Assembly: GCF_013177735.1 (NCBI RefSeq) | Contig: NZ_WOEZ01000042.1 | Coordinates: 1 to 53,898, forward strand | Direction of reading: 5' to 3' | Origin: Paraburkholderia elongata | GTDB lineage: Bacteria > Pseudomonadota > Gammaproteobacteria > Burkholderiales > Burkholderiaceae | Length of the DNA: 53,898 nucleotides | Part shown: in pieces, positions 9,586-19,041 of the stretch | Position numbering within the stretch: position 1 is the stretch's first letter | How the letters are laid out: every line of letters begins with the position of its first letter | Translations under genes and position numbers: made by a program | The notes under the pieces: model-generated | What the model was told of the DNA's origin: nothing | The model's database searches: none | What the model saw: the letters and a program-made list of their open reading frames with translations, nothing else

Positions 9586-9611
9586 AAAGGGCCGCGCGGC
9601 CCTTTGTCTTT
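9586..9611. terminator. Bidirectional terminator between rsmI and rlpA
   Basis: Perfect palindrome AAAGGGCCGCGCGGCCCTTT at 9586-9605 with a T-rich tail GTCTTT on the plus strand and a TTTTC-type tail on the minus strand. It sits between convergent genes and can serve both. Confidence 0.75.
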
Positions 9612-9688
9612 CGGCGAACAACGGCACGAGTTAGCGCCATGTTGCCCGGCGTCACGAGCGCGTCAGAGGAGCGCCCGCGGCCACTACA

Positions 9689-10294
9689 TTACTTCTCTGC
9701 GCTCGGATCCGAGTTCGACGCCAGCATTTCATTACGCGCAGCGCGTGCTTCCTGTCGCGACAAACCTTCGATCTGTACGCGCGCGGTACCGGCATGGCGC
9801 ATGTCGAGCGCGGTTGCGGCGGCCATCGACAGGTCGATCACCCGGCCACGCGCATACGGGCCACGGTCGTTGATACGCACGACAACCGAGCGCGAGGTGG
9901 CCGGATTGGTCACGCGAACATACGCGCCGAGCGGCAACGTACGATGTGCCGCAGTCAGCGCATGCATATCGAAACGTTCGCCGTTGGCGGTGCGGCGGCC
10001 ATGGAAGCCACGCCCATACCACGAGGCGCGACCGGTCTGATGAAAGTCCGAAATGCTGGAACTATCGTCAGTAAGCGGCTGCGCATCGGCTAGCGGCGTG
10101 CCTTTGGCGGCTGCGTCGGAGGCCGGCGCGCTACCAACAAAAGATTGTGGGCCGAAGGAGCCTGCCTGCGCGTTCTTCGTGCTCAGCGGCCCACCGTTTG
10201 CGGAGGTGTTGCTCGCGCCCGGAGGCGTGGCACAGCCGGCCAGCACAAAAAAGGCAAAAAGAGTCCCCAGACTACGGGATAACCGAGTTTTCAT
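9689..10294 (-). CDS. rlpA: RlpA-type septal lytic transglycosylase, lipoprotein
   Basis: 201 residues. Lipobox FVLAGC gives a lipidated Cys21. A double-psi beta-barrel domain covers about 85-165: GRASWYGRGFHGRRTANGE, then TNPATSRSVVVRINDRGPY and GRVIDLS. RlpA cleaves denuded glycan strands at the septum. There is no SPOR domain at the C terminus, unlike E. coli RlpA, so septal targeting by denuded peptidoglycan would have to come from elsewhere. ATG 10294 puts the lipobox at a normal distance; the upstream open extension would not give a signal peptide. Confidence 0.88.
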   Translation of the reverse strand: MKTRLSRSLGTLFAFFVLAGCATPPGASNTSANGGPLSTKNAQAGSFGPQSFVGSAPASDAAAKGTPLADAQPLTDDSSSISDFHQTGRASWYGRGFHGRRTANGERFDMHALTAAHRTLPLGAYVRVTNPATSRSVVVRINDRGPYARGRVIDLSMAAATALDMRHAGTARVQIEGLSRQEARAARNEMLASNSDPSAEK

Positions 10295-10932
10295 AAGACG
10301 TGCAATCAAATTGTCGAGCCGCATCACGCGAAAGTTGAGCGTGTTGCCTGCGACTCCGGCGGCAACGGACGACAAAGCGCCGCGCAGAAAAGCGCAGTAC
10401 GTCAAAGCCCGGATGCGGCTACCCCAGCCGCTACCGCACGGTTAATTTTCACGTCTGGCGCAACCTGTCCCCGGCAGCCTGACCAGACCCCACATGCCGC
10501 CATCGAACGTGGCAAACACGTTCTTGCGCGCGGAACTCAGCGCACAGGAACAGCGGCGTAGGCCCCACCCAGCGTCACGACAGTTAAGTCCGTTGCAGGC
10601 GCGCGGCGCCTGGCTGGGTAAGACGTGTGCATCGAAAGCATCGATACTTGATGGCCGCCGACAACTGCGGCAGCCCATACTTGAGTGGCAATCCGCGTAC
10701 CCATTTTTGATGGGGACGCATCACCTTGTGGCATGCACAATCCCTTGTGCATGGAGGCCATTATACCCAAAAGAAAATATTGGGATGGCAACTGACTGAA
10801 AACCTTGATGAATTTTCACTCCTGCTGCAAAAATGGGCAGCCGAAAGCCCGCTGCAGCGGGGCCTCAGCGCCCTCGACGTGCGTCGACGAGACGCCGGTA
10901 CAATCAACGTTTTTCCAGCGGCGTCATCACCC
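10295..10932. other. Intergenic region between rlpA and the metallo-hydrolase gene
   Basis: 638 bp between divergent genes with no credible open frame. It contains a TACAAT hexamer near 10899, a plausible -10 box for the plus-strand gene starting at 10933. No RNA gene is recognisable. Confidence 0.4.
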
Positions 10933-11577
10933 ATGAAAGTCACCTTGATCCCCGTCACGCCGTTCCAGCAGAACAGCTCGCTGCTCGTTTGCGAGGCAAC
11001 CGGACGCGCGGCCGTCGTCGATCCGGGCGGCGACCTGGATGTCATCCAGGGTGAAATCGCGCGCCAGAACGTGACGGTCGAAAAAGTGTTCCTCACGCAC
11101 GGCCACATCGATCACTGTGCCGGCGCCAAGACGCTCGCCACGCATTACGGCGTGCCGATCGAAGGCCCGCATCCCGACGAAAGCTTCTGGCTCGACAAGC
11201 TGCCGGATCAAAGCACGCGCTTCGGCTTTCCTGCTGCCGAGGCGTTCGAACCTGACCGTTGGCTGCAAGACAGCGAGACCGTGCAATTCGGCGACGAAAC
11301 CCTCGAGGTCTATCACTGCCCCGGCCACACACCGGGCCACGTGGTGTTCTTCAGCCGCGCGCATCGGCTCGCGCTGGTGGGCGACGTGCTGTTCGCCGGC
11401 TCGATCGGCCGCACGGATTTTCCGCGCGGCAATCACGCCGACCTGGTGCGCTCGATCCGCGAAAAACTTTGGCCGCTCGGCGACGACGTCACCTTCGTTC
11501 CGGGCCACGGTCCCACCTCCACATTCGGCGCCGAGCGCCGCACCAATCCGTATGTGGCCGACGGAGTCAAAGCATGA
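10933..11577 (+). CDS. Metallo-beta-lactamase-fold hydrolase (glyoxalase II-like)
   Basis: 214 residues. Metal motif THGHIDH (His56, His58, Asp60, His61), a further ligand in CPGHTPGH, an aspartate in [13 protein letters not shown], and a final histidine in PGHGPTS. This is the YcbL-like single-domain type related to glyoxalase II, hydrolysing thioesters such as S-lactoylglutathione or related substrates; the substrate is not determined. The TGA stop overlaps the ATG of the downstream exonuclease gene (ATGA), so the two are translationally coupled. Confidence 0.88.
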   Translation: MKVTLIPVTPFQQNSSLLVCEATGRAAVVDPGGDLDVIQGEIARQNVTVEKVFLTHGHIDHCAGAKTLATHYGVPIEGPHPDESFWLDKLPDQSTRFGFPAAEAFEPDRWLQDSETVQFGDETLEVYHCPGHTPGHVVFFSRAHRLALVGDVLFAGSIGRTDFPRGNHADLVRSIREKLWPLGDDVTFVPGHGPTSTFGAERRTNPYVADGVKA

Positions 11578-12203
11578 GCAGCGAAATCTACGTGAGCACC
11601 GATGTCGAAGCGGACGGCCCGATTCCCGGTCCGCATTCGATGCTCAGTTTCGCCTCGGCCGCGTACACGGAAGACAAGCAACTGATCGCCACCTTCTCAG
11701 CGAATCTCGACTTGCTCGACGGCGCCAAGCCGCATCCGGTGCAGGAAGCGTGGTGGAAGACGCAGCCGGAAGCATGGGAGGCCTGCCGCAAGGATTTGCA
11801 GGATCCGCAGGCCGCGCTCACGGCCTATGTCGAATGGGTCGAGGCGTTGCCGGGCAAGCCGGTGTTCGTGGCGATGCCGGCCGGTTTCGACTTCACCTAT
11901 ATGTTCTGGTACATGATGCGGTTTGTCGGCCGCTGCCCGTTTTCGTGGTCGGCGCTCGACATCAAGACGCTGGCCTTTGCACTGACCGGCCTGCCGTACC
12001 GCAAGAACATCAAGCCACGCTTCCCGAAGCACTGGTTCGACGAGCATCCGCACACGCACGTCGCGCTGGACGACGCGATCGAGCAGGGCGCGCTCTTCTG
12101 CAACATGCTCAAGGATCTGCGCGCGGTCCAGGCGGCCACGCTGGCGGCCGGTCAAGATGGGGACGACTCAGGACAAAACGCCGCTGAGGAACCGGCAAAT
12201 TAG
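11574..12203 (+). CDS. DEDDh-type 3'-5' exonuclease-like protein
   Basis: 209 residues. STDVEADGP near the N terminus supplies the DxE motif (Asp10, Glu12). An aspartate in [10 protein letters not shown] and HVALDDA near residue 165 complete a DEDDh pattern. This points to an RNase H-fold exonuclease of the DnaQ/RNase T superfamily. The substrate (RNA or DNA) is not evident. It overlaps the metallo-hydrolase stop by 4 bp. The tail after ~195 is acidic and low complexity. Confidence 0.75.
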   Translation: MSSEIYVSTDVEADGPIPGPHSMLSFASAAYTEDKQLIATFSANLDLLDGAKPHPVQEAWWKTQPEAWEACRKDLQDPQAALTAYVEWVEALPGKPVFVAMPAGFDFTYMFWYMMRFVGRCPFSWSALDIKTLAFALTGLPYRKNIKPRFPKHWFDEHPHTHVALDDAIEQGALFCNMLKDLRAVQAATLAAGQDGDDSGQNAAEEPAN

Positions 12204-12293
12204 GTAATCTCCCTCGCCGAAGCCGTTTTGCATTGCGTTTCGTTTTCGAGCCCTCTACCATGCGTTGATAAGGCGACGCCAACGGAGGCGCAG

Positions 12294-12752
12294 TTGACAC
12301 TCGATACGTTCTCTCAAAAAATCCTGCGCCTGCTGCAGCTCGACGCACGCCGGTCCGTGCAAGAAATTTCTGACCAGGTGGGCCTGTCGAGCACCCCATG
12401 CTGGCGCCGTATCAAGGATATGGAGCAATCGGGGGTGATCCAGCGCTACACGGCATTGCTGGATCGCGAAAAGCTGGGCCTGCACGTCTGCGCGCTCGCA
12501 CATATCCATCTCACGCGCCACACCGAGGGCGGGGTCGAACAGTTCGAGCGGGAAATCGCCACTTGCCCGGAGGTCACCGAGTGCTACAGCACGACCGGCG
12601 AATCCGACTACATCCTTAAGATCGTCGCGCCGGATATCAAGGCGTACGACAGCTTTCTGCACGAACGCATCTTCAAGATTCCCGCCGTCGCACAGGTGCG
12701 CACGAGCGTCGTGCTCCGCGAAATCAAATTCGATACGCAATTGCCGCTGTGA
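12294..12752 (+). CDS. Lrp/AsnC-family transcriptional regulator
   Basis: 152 residues: N-terminal HTH (~22-42, VQEISDQVGLSSTPCWRRI) and C-terminal RAM ligand-binding domain (VTECYSTTGESDYILKIVA). Lrp-type regulators bind amino acids and control their metabolism or transport. I chose TTG 12294 because GGAGG lies 5 bp upstream; an ATG at 12228 is in frame but adds a non-conserved extension. It stands alone, with the CDF exporter convergent downstream. Confidence 0.88.
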   Translation: MTLDTFSQKILRLLQLDARRSVQEISDQVGLSSTPCWRRIKDMEQSGVIQRYTALLDREKLGLHVCALAHIHLTRHTEGGVEQFEREIATCPEVTECYSTTGESDYILKIVAPDIKAYDSFLHERIFKIPAVAQVRTSVVLREIKFDTQLPL

Positions 12753-12807
12753 GACGGTGAAGCGGCGGCTCGCGCGTCCCGAGCGGCTTCGACTCGGGTG
12801 ACGTCGG

Positions 12808-14052
12808 TCAGGTGGCGCTATGCGGTTCCGCAGCCTTGGCGCGGGCGGTGGCCTCGCCGGACCCTGCTTCCGTCGAGAGGCCGCTTTCGGCCAGCAGTGT
12901 GTCCAACCCTTGCAGCACGTCCAGCTTGCGTGCGCCCAGGCTGCGCCTGAGCGCGTCCAGATCGACACCAGCAAGACACGACGCATCGCTTTGGGCAGCG
13001 CGCGAACCCGCCGCCGGCAAAACCACTTCGACATCGAGCCCCGTGCTCAAGTAGTGCATATTGATCGACGCAGCCTTCACGCCACCCGCGGCGAACGCCG
13101 CGTTGACAACGGCAACGACCCGCTCCCGGGTTGGCAGATTGACAGGCGGGCGCGCAACCGCGTCATTCTCCGGATCAACGTGGATCAGCGCGTCGAGCAC
13201 GCGGTTGTCGGCCAGCACACGCAAGCGCGCCGATTCGGCGATGTAGTGCCCTTCCGATACCGAGATCAGCGGGTCGACCAGAATGTGCGCATCGACCAGA
13301 GCGAAGTCACCCATCTTGCGGGTGCGCATTTCGTGCACGTCGCGCACGCCGGGCGTCGCGAGCAACAGCGCGCGCACGTCGGCGGAGGCGGCTTCGTCGA
13401 GCGCGCGGTCGGAAAGATCTTGCAGCGCGTCCCAACCGAACGTCCAGCCCATGCGCGCCACCATAAAGCCGACAATCGCTGCGGCGATCGGATCAAGCAG
13501 GCGCACGCCTGCGAGGCTACCAACAATGCCGATCGCGACCACCAAGGACGAAGCAGCGTCCGAGCGGGCGTGCCATGCGTTCGCAATCAACATCGCTGAA
13601 CGCACGCGTTGTGCTTCGCGCAGCATGTAGCGAAACAGGCTCTCTTTGGAAATCAGCACCAGCACCGCGACCGCGAGCGCGCTCATATGCACGGCAGGGA
13701 TGCTTTGCAAATCGGCGAGCCGCGTCCCGGCACGCCACAACATACCGACGCCCACCGCAATCAGCAGCCCACCCAAAAACAGAGACGCAACCGTTTCGTA
13801 ACGACTGTGTCCGTAATTGTGATCCGCGTCAGGCTTGGCACCACTGTGCCGATTAGCGATTAGCACGACAAAATCGGAAATCAGATCGGCTAACGAATGG
13901 ATACCGTCGGCGACCAGCGCCTGCGAATGGGCAAACACCCCGATGACGATTTGCAGCGCCATCACCACCGTATTGAGCGCAATACTGACAAAGGTACTTT
14001 TGCGCGCGACGCGATGTTTTTCGGCGGACTGGACGGCGGAGGTGGAAGGCAT
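12808..14052 (-). CDS. Cation diffusion facilitator (CDF) metal exporter with extended C terminus
   Basis: 414 residues, longer than the usual ~300. Six predicted membrane helices lie in ~20-215. The metal-site pattern HxxxD occurs twice, HSLAD (52-56) in helix 2 and HARSD (161-165) in helix 5. The cytoplasmic domain begins near 220 with VRDVHEMRTRKMGDFALVD. An additional second domain of ~100 residues and an Ala/Glu-rich end follow. Likely exports divalent cations such as Zn, Fe or Mn against protons; specificity cannot be told. Confidence 0.88.
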   Translation of the reverse strand: MPSTSAVQSAEKHRVARKSTFVSIALNTVVMALQIVIGVFAHSQALVADGIHSLADLISDFVVLIANRHSGAKPDADHNYGHSRYETVASLFLGGLLIAVGVGMLWRAGTRLADLQSIPAVHMSALAVAVLVLISKESLFRYMLREAQRVRSAMLIANAWHARSDAASSLVVAIGIVGSLAGVRLLDPIAAAIVGFMVARMGWTFGWDALQDLSDRALDEAASADVRALLLATPGVRDVHEMRTRKMGDFALVDAHILVDPLISVSEGHYIAESARLRVLADNRVLDALIHVDPENDAVARPPVNLPTRERVVAVVNAAFAAGGVKAASINMHYLSTGLDVEVVLPAAGSRAAQSDASCLAGVDLDALRRSLGARKLDVLQGLDTLLAESGLSTEAGSGEATARAKAAEPHSAT

Positions 14053-14224
14053 CTCTGAAACGACGTAAAAAGTTCAATGCCTGCATTCTACCCGGCGCAT
14101 CTCGACATGCGCTGAAGAGACCACAAAAAATCCTTTTAAATCAGTTGCTTATCTAAACGAAAAGCATTCGCGTTCCAGTTTCATGGAACGCGTGCGGCAA
14201 AGCGGCACTGCAATTCGCTGCGGC

Positions 14225-14260
14225 AATAAAAAAACCGCGCCCTTGACGGTGCGCGGTTTC
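14225..14260 (-). terminator. Rho-independent terminator of the H-NS-like gene
   Basis: Stem AAACCGCGC (14232-14240) with GCGCGGTTT (14251-14259). Read on the minus strand it is followed by seven Ts, about 50 bp after the stop at 14310. Confidence 0.85.
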
Positions 14261-14309
14261 TTCTGGCAACAGCGGGGGATACAGGCGCCGCTGATTGACC
14301 GTATTAGTA

Positions 14310-14612
14310 TTACTTCTGGATCAGAAACTTCTCGCGATCCAGACCTGCGATCCAGCGCGGCGGCTTGCCACGGCCCGACCACGTACTGCCGCTATCCGGG
14401 TCACGATACTTCGGCGCGACGCCCGCACGCGGACGACCGGCTTTAGCTGCCTTGGCACCACGGCCACCGCCAAGTTCTGTCAGCGAAATGCCGTAATCGG
14501 CCATTTTCTGCTTGATCTCATTCAACACTTCTGCGTATTCGCGCGACTTTGCTTCTTCGATCTGCTTTTCGAGCTTCTCGCGCTGAGCGAGTAGTTCCTT
14601 GTAGGAAGACAT
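14310..14612 (-). CDS. H-NS-like nucleoid protein
   Basis: 100 residues. An N-terminal coiled-coil oligomerisation region (~1-45, rich in E/K/Q) is joined by a basic Ala/Gly linker to a C-terminal DNA-binding motif TWSGRGKPPRWI (77-88) that fits the H-NS family AT-groove motif. Such proteins silence AT-rich, often acquired DNA. The gene has its own promoter region, which is unusually AT-rich and therefore a plausible site of autoregulation, and a strong terminator, so it is monocistronic. Confidence 0.93.
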   Translation of the reverse strand: MSSYKELLAQREKLEKQIEEAKSREYAEVLNEIKQKMADYGISLTELGGGRGAKAAKAGRPRAGVAPKYRDPDSGSTWSGRGKPPRWIAGLDREKFLIQK

Positions 14613-15007
14613 AGGTTCCCTTATGGTTTGGATAAATGACTGCCAGTCTTAAGCCAGCTTGCCCTTTGAAGTGATCATGCCTCGGAATTTGATGGCGAGA
14701 TTAACACAAAATAGAAAGACTACAAAAGCGCCGTCGTAAAATTAATCTCAATTCGTTTCAAAAAATTTCTCTCGAACGCGATGTTACGCAGACCCTTTCA
14801 ATTAGATAATTTTCGCATTTTGCTGAAAAGCGCCGCTACATATCAGCAATTATTGGATTAACTATCAAAAAATGAAATTTAAGATAAAAAAATCGCACCA
14901 ACATTTCACGCCATGAAAGCTTCAACATGAAACATCGGAACATATTGAGACACATGCGCCGCATGGTTATTGCGGCATGAGTGTTTTCCCGAAACAGCAA
15001 TCAAAAC
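14613..15007. promoter_or_regulatory. AT-rich upstream region of the H-NS-like gene
   Basis: 395 bp without a gene. From about 14690 to 14900 it is strikingly AT-rich for this genome (runs such as TCAAAAAATTTCTC and AAATTTAAGATAAAAAAATC). It lies upstream of the H-NS-like gene and downstream of the HugZ-like gene stop. Probably promoter plus H-NS binding DNA (inference). Confidence 0.5.
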
Positions 15008-15718
15008 TTAATTAGCGTGGCGCTGGATGCAATCTTCGAGCGCGGCACGCAAGGTTTCGATATTGCGTTTGGCATCGTCGAAGGCGAAACGGGTGCGCGC
15101 ACCGCCTAGCTTCAGATCGGCGCCATATCGATCGACGCCGAGCAGTTGAAGTCCCCTGGCACTCGAGGCATGACTGGCGAAGTGCTCGATGAGCGCGTTT
15201 TCTTCGTCGAAGCCGAGTGGCGGCAGGGGATCGAGTTCGGCGCCGCCGAGCCAGCCCATCGCGCCGAAGCCGCCGATGTAGCGCAGCCGTTCAAGCCTCA
15301 TCACCCAGAACGTGAAATCGCCGAGAACCAGGTACCGTTCCGCGTCTGCGTGATAGCGCAGATAGCGCTGCACGACTTCGGGGGTTGAGTCGACCGGTTC
15401 GAACGTGCCGAGCAAGGTGACGCGCTGGCCGTTCAGCACGTCGCCGTCGGGGGCGTCGACAACCAGAAAGCCGGCGCGCGGGTCGGCGTGAAGGTTGTGC
15501 GTATGCTCAGCGAGCCGGCTCACGAGGATCGTCGGGCGGTGCTGCGGGTCCGGTGCGAACGGCAGCACCGAAGGATAAGGAAAACCTTCCGGCTGACGCG
15601 CGTGGGTCGCGAGCGTGCCGATGGCGGCCATATGCAGTAGATGCAGCGGAGCGTGAGCGGGAATGTTCAAGTGCGCGGTCCTCGATGGATAAGCGTTGGA
15701 TCGATCCGCTTCAAGCAT
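15008..15718 (-). CDS. HugZ-like / pyridoxamine-phosphate-oxidase-fold protein
   Basis: 236 residues. The first part is a split-barrel flavin-binding-like domain (MAAIGTLATH... PYPSVLPFAPD... ILVSRLAEHTHNLHADPRAGFLV). The C-terminal ~80 residues (ENALIEHFASHASSARGLQLLGVDRYGADLKL) resemble the DUF2470 domain found in HugZ haem-degrading proteins. A role in haem binding or oxidation is possible but unproven. The start is uncertain: ATG 15718, or TTG 15670 with AGGA upstream. The divergent MFS gene begins at 15794. Confidence 0.78.
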   Translation of the reverse strand: MLEADRSNAYPSRTAHLNIPAHAPLHLLHMAAIGTLATHARQPEGFPYPSVLPFAPDPQHRPTILVSRLAEHTHNLHADPRAGFLVVDAPDGDVLNGQRVTLLGTFEPVDSTPEVVQRYLRYHADAERYLVLGDFTFWVMRLERLRYIGGFGAMGWLGGAELDPLPPLGFDEENALIEHFASHASSARGLQLLGVDRYGADLKLGGARTRFAFDDAKRNIETLRAALEDCIQRHAN

Positions 15719-15793
15719 AAGACAGCGCGCTTCGTTAGAATCGGAAATTCGCTTTCAACGCGCTTTCTTACGCGTCCCCTCCACGAGATTTCA

Positions 15794-17005
15794 GTGTCCG
15801 ACCGCTCCTCCGAATTCGCCACCCTCCCCGCTGCTCATCGCGATCTCTCCGACACCGCACGGCAACGCGCCCGGATCGCCACGATGGCGGTGTTCTTCAT
15901 CGCCGGCATGACGTACGCGTCGTGGGGGGTGCATGTGCCGACCGTGCGCGACCGCTTCCATCTGAATGCGGCGATGCTCTCGTTCGCGTTGCTAGCCGTG
16001 GCCGGCGGCTCGATCGGCGCAATGGCGGCGAATGCTTCATGGATTGCGCGGGTCGGCACACGCCGCGCCTGTCTGACAGGCGGTCTCGTGATGACGGCGT
16101 GCGCGGCGCTGATCCTGATCGTGCCGGCTTACTGGATGTTGCTGATCGTGCTGGCCGCCTTCGGCGCAGGCATGGCCACGCTCGACGTCGCGATGAACGC
16201 GGAAGCCAGCGCTGTCGAGAAGACACTCGGCAAGCCGATCATGTCGTCGCTGCACGGCATGTTTAGTATCGGCGGCATGTTCGGCGCGGCGGTGGGCGGT
16301 GCCTTGTTGGCGCGCGGCATGGCGCCGGTTGTGCATCTCGCGCTCGCTGCGGCCGTCAGCGCGCTGGTGCTGATCGCGGCCTGCCCTTCCGTCCTGCCAC
16401 ACGTGCCGCACGCGGATCATCCCGACGCCGCCACGCCACGCGCCAACCGCTGGCGATCGCCGGCTTTGTGGGCGCTCGGCGCGATGGCACTGGTCGCGTT
16501 GATCGCCGAAGGCGCGATGTACGACTGGGCCACCGTGTACATGCGTGACGTCGTGCTGTCCACGCCGGCTCTCGCGAGCGCGGCCTACGCGGCGTTTTCG
16601 GGCGGGATGGCAGCGGCGCGTTTCGCTGGCGATGTCGTGCGTGCCCGCTTCGGCGCACCGCAACTGGTAATGGCGAGCGCGTCGCTTGCCTGCGCGGGGA
16701 TGGTCGGCGCACTGCTGGTGCCGAATCCGGTCGCCGCGCTGATCGGCTTCACGCTGATGGGTCTCGGGCTCGCGAACATGATGCCCGTGCTGTTCGCGGC
16801 AGCGGCAAGCGTCAAAGGCATTCACGCGGCCGAGGGACTCGCGCATGTCGCCGGGCTGGCGTACTTCGGGCTGCTGCTCGGGCCGGTGATCATCGGCGCG
16901 GTGACGCAGGTGACCAGTTTGCCGATCGGATTGTCCGTGGTGGCCGTGTGCTCGGCGCTCATCGCGATCGCGGGTCCGAAGGTGCTGCGGCGTTTGAAGA
17001 TCTGA
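15794..17005 (+). CDS. MFS transporter, YbjJ-like
   Basis: About 403 residues with 12 predicted membrane segments. MFS-like features include GVHVPTVRDRF after helix 1 and RVGTRRACLTGG in the loop after helix 2. The pattern SLHGMFSIGGMFGAAVGGAL resembles the YbjJ-type inner-membrane family. The substrate is unknown. GTG 15794 is chosen as start (SDRSSEF...); ATG 15641 is in frame but runs into the coding region of the divergent gene. Confidence 0.82.
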   Translation: MSDRSSEFATLPAAHRDLSDTARQRARIATMAVFFIAGMTYASWGVHVPTVRDRFHLNAAMLSFALLAVAGGSIGAMAANASWIARVGTRRACLTGGLVMTACAALILIVPAYWMLLIVLAAFGAGMATLDVAMNAEASAVEKTLGKPIMSSLHGMFSIGGMFGAAVGGALLARGMAPVVHLALAAAVSALVLIAACPSVLPHVPHADHPDAATPRANRWRSPALWALGAMALVALIAEGAMYDWATVYMRDVVLSTPALASAAYAAFSGGMAAARFAGDVVRARFGAPQLVMASASLACAGMVGALLVPNPVAALIGFTLMGLGLANMMPVLFAAAASVKGIHAAEGLAHVAGLAYFGLLLGPVIIGAVTQVTSLPIGLSVVAVCSALIAIAGPKVLRRLKI

Positions 17006-17262
17006 CGCAGACGCGCACTGCTGCTGCATCCGCGGACGTCGCACCATACGAAAACGCGCGACCTTACGTTACGTTACGCGAGATCTGCACGTTGATGTGT
17101 TCCCCACGACATCGGCGGCACCGGCGCTTTCACCGCCTCACGCGAATGCCATCAACTCGTTGATTTGTATGAACTTATTCCGCGCGTCGGTTATGCAAAC
17201 ACAAATGGCATAGGCCTTGCAGTTAGCTCCCCAGCAATTTCCAAATTACGGGGGAGCAGACC

Positions 17263-18948
17263 ATGAATCGCAATTTCAAACTGTCGGCGATCGCCATGTG
17301 CGTGACGTCGATGATCTTACTGACCGGATGCGGGAGCACGTTGGTCAGGCCGGGCGTCGCAAGCGGATCGGGTAGTGGTTCCGGAAGCGGCTCGGGTTCC
17401 GGCTCGGGAAGCGGAGGCGGAACGCCTACACCTACGCCGACACCCACGCCTACTCCGACACCCACGCCGACGCCTACTCCGACGCCGACACCTACCCCAA
17501 CACCGACACCCACGCCCACGCCAAGCAGCGCCAATCCGATCGGCGTCGTCGTCCAGAACACCAGCAGTGTAGTCGGCGCGGCAGGCCAGACCGTCTCCGC
17601 AGTCGGCAGCCAGATCGGCCTGACGCCGATCCCCGGCGCGAACCCGGCCACCACGACCGCGCTCGGCAACGTCGTCTCGAATCTCGGCGCCGGCGTCACC
17701 GCGCTCGGCACGGGCGCGGCGAACGGCCTCGGCCAGCTCGGCAATTCCACCGACCCGCTCGGCACGACGCTGGCGAGCAGCGGCCTGGTTTATGACGCAG
17801 GCCAGGCCGTCAACAGCGCGGGTCAGCTCGTGACGAGTCTCGGTAGCGGCCCCACCGCGCCGCTCAGTCCGCTGACCACGCCGCTCGGCAGCACGGTCTC
17901 GACGGTCGGTAATGCGGTCAGCGGCCTCGGCACGCAACTGGGCTCGCAGCTGACGGACGGCCCGATCCAGCAAGTCACGCCAACCGTCAGCACCGCGATC
18001 ACGCCGATCACCACCACGCTCGCGCAAACGACCCAAACCGTCGGCGATACGACCGGTCTCGGTTCACCGCTGAACGGTTTGCTGTCGACCATCGGTCATG
18101 GCCTCGACACCGCGGGCAACCAGGTCAGCAGCGCGACCAACAACCCGATCGGCCAGAACCTCGGCAATGTCGTGACCAAGCTCGGCGACACCGTCACGTC
18201 CGCCGGCAGCTTGCTGACCGCGGGCGGCTCGAGCAACGGCAACCCGCTCGGCGGCCTCACCGGCATTCTGAATCCGGGCGGCAGCGGCGGTACTGGGGAT
18301 AATCCGCTGGGCGGCAATCCGCTGGCGCCGTTGACCAGCATTCTCACCGCGTTGCCCGGCACCTTGAGCGGCGGCCTGACCGGCGGCAGCGGCTCGGGCA
18401 GCCCGCTTGCGCCGCTGACCAGCGTCCTCAGCACGGTGACTGGCAGCCTCGGTGGCGTCGGCGGCAGTTCGGGCAGCAGCCCGCTTGCACCGCTGACCAG
18501 CGTCCTCAATACGGTGACTGGCAGCCTCGGTGGCGTCGGCGGCAGTTCGGGCAGCAGCCCGCTTGCACCGCTGACCAGCGTCCTCAATACGGTGACTGGC
18601 AGTCTCGGTGGCGTCTCCGGCAGCTCGGGCAGCCCGCTTGCACCGCTGACCGGTGTGGTGAACTCGGTCACTGGCGCATTGAGCGGCGCGACGGGTAGCG
18701 GCGGCGGCAACCCGCTTGCTCCGGTGACGGCGGCGGTGTCGTCGCTGACAGGCGCGCTCGGGTCGGCTAAGGGTTCGGGCGGCACAAGTGGCAGCGGTGG
18801 CACCGGCGGCACCAGCAACCCGCTTGCGCCGATCACAGGTCTACTGAACACCGTCACCGGCACATTGACCGGCACGGCGAGTTCGGCGGGCGGCACCACG
18901 GGCGGCGGCTTGCTCGGCGGTCTGGGCGGTCTGACGACGAAGAAGTGA
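17263..18948 (+). CDS. Repetitive Gly/Ser/Thr/Pro-rich lipoprotein
   Basis: 561 residues. Signal peptide with lipobox LLTGC (Cys23). Next come about eight Gly-Ser dipeptides (to ~53) and exactly 17 Thr-Pro dipeptides (54-87), a likely stiff wall-spanning stalk. The rest is low-complexity Gly/Thr/Ser/Val with Leu-Gly turns (GNAVSGLGTQLG type). A 26-residue repeat NPLAPLTSVLNTVTGSLGG recurs in ~350-540. Similar proteins in Burkholderia are annotated as collagen-like or hypothetical; I see no collagen GXY array. Surface exposure is likely, the function unknown. GGGGGAG precedes the ATG. A strong terminator follows. Confidence 0.82.
   Translation: MNRNFKLSAIAMCVTSMILLTGCGSTLVRPGVASGSGSGSGSGSGSGSGSGGGTPTPTPTPTPTPTPTPTPTPTPTPTPTPTPTPTPSSANPIGVVVQNTSSVVGAAGQTVSAVGSQIGLTPIPGANPATTTALGNVVSNLGAGVTALGTGAANGLGQLGNSTDPLGTTLASSGLVYDAGQAVNSAGQLVTSLGSGPTAPLSPLTTPLGSTVSTVGNAVSGLGTQLGSQLTDGPIQQVTPTVSTAITPITTTLAQTTQTVGDTTGLGSPLNGLLSTIGHGLDTAGNQVSSATNNPIGQNLGNVVTKLGDTVTSAGSLLTAGGSSNGNPLGGLTGILNPGGSGGTGDNPLGGNPLAPLTSILTALPGTLSGGLTGGSGSGSPLAPLTSVLSTVTGSLGGVGGSSGSSPLAPLTSVLNTVTGSLGGVGGSSGSSPLAPLTSVLNTVTGSLGGVSGSSGSPLAPLTGVVNSVTGALSGATGSGGGNPLAPVTAAVSSLTGALGSAKGSGGTSGSGGTGGTSNPLAPITGLLNTVTGTLTGTASSAGGTTGGGLLGGLGGLTTKK
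17422..17523 (+). repeat. In-frame hexanucleotide tract encoding (Thr-Pro)17
   Basis: 102 bp made of 17 six-base units ACN CCN with wobble variation. Unit gain or loss would keep the frame and change stalk length. The wobble variation suggests slow rather than rapid slippage. Confidence 0.85.
18324..18870 (+). repeat. 78-bp tandem coding repeats
   Basis: Units start with CCGCTTGC/ACCGCTGACCAG. Starts at 18402, 18480, 18558, 18633 and 18711 give spacings of 78, 78, 75 and 78 bp; more divergent units flank them (about 18324 and 18819). The two central units are nearly identical, implying recent duplication. Confidence 0.85.
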
Positions 18949-19006
18949 CGAATACGAATAACGACAGCAAATAACGGCGCGACAAAAAACAAGCGCCGAA
19001 GGGGGG

Positions 19007-19040
19007 CGGCGAGCCGGGTCAACCGGCTCGCCGTTTTTTT
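19007..19040. terminator. Rho-independent terminator of the repetitive lipoprotein gene
   Basis: 11-bp stem CGGCGAGCCGG / CCGGCTCGCCG (19007-19017, 19023-19033), loop GTCAA, then seven Ts. It sits directly against the convergent stop at 19042 and may work in both directions. Confidence 0.9.
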
Positions 19041-19041
19041 G

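Noticed and set aside
18402..18820. Regular ~78-bp repeats considered as a CRISPR-like array
   Set aside because: Repeats are contiguous, in frame and encode a protein repeat; no spacers.
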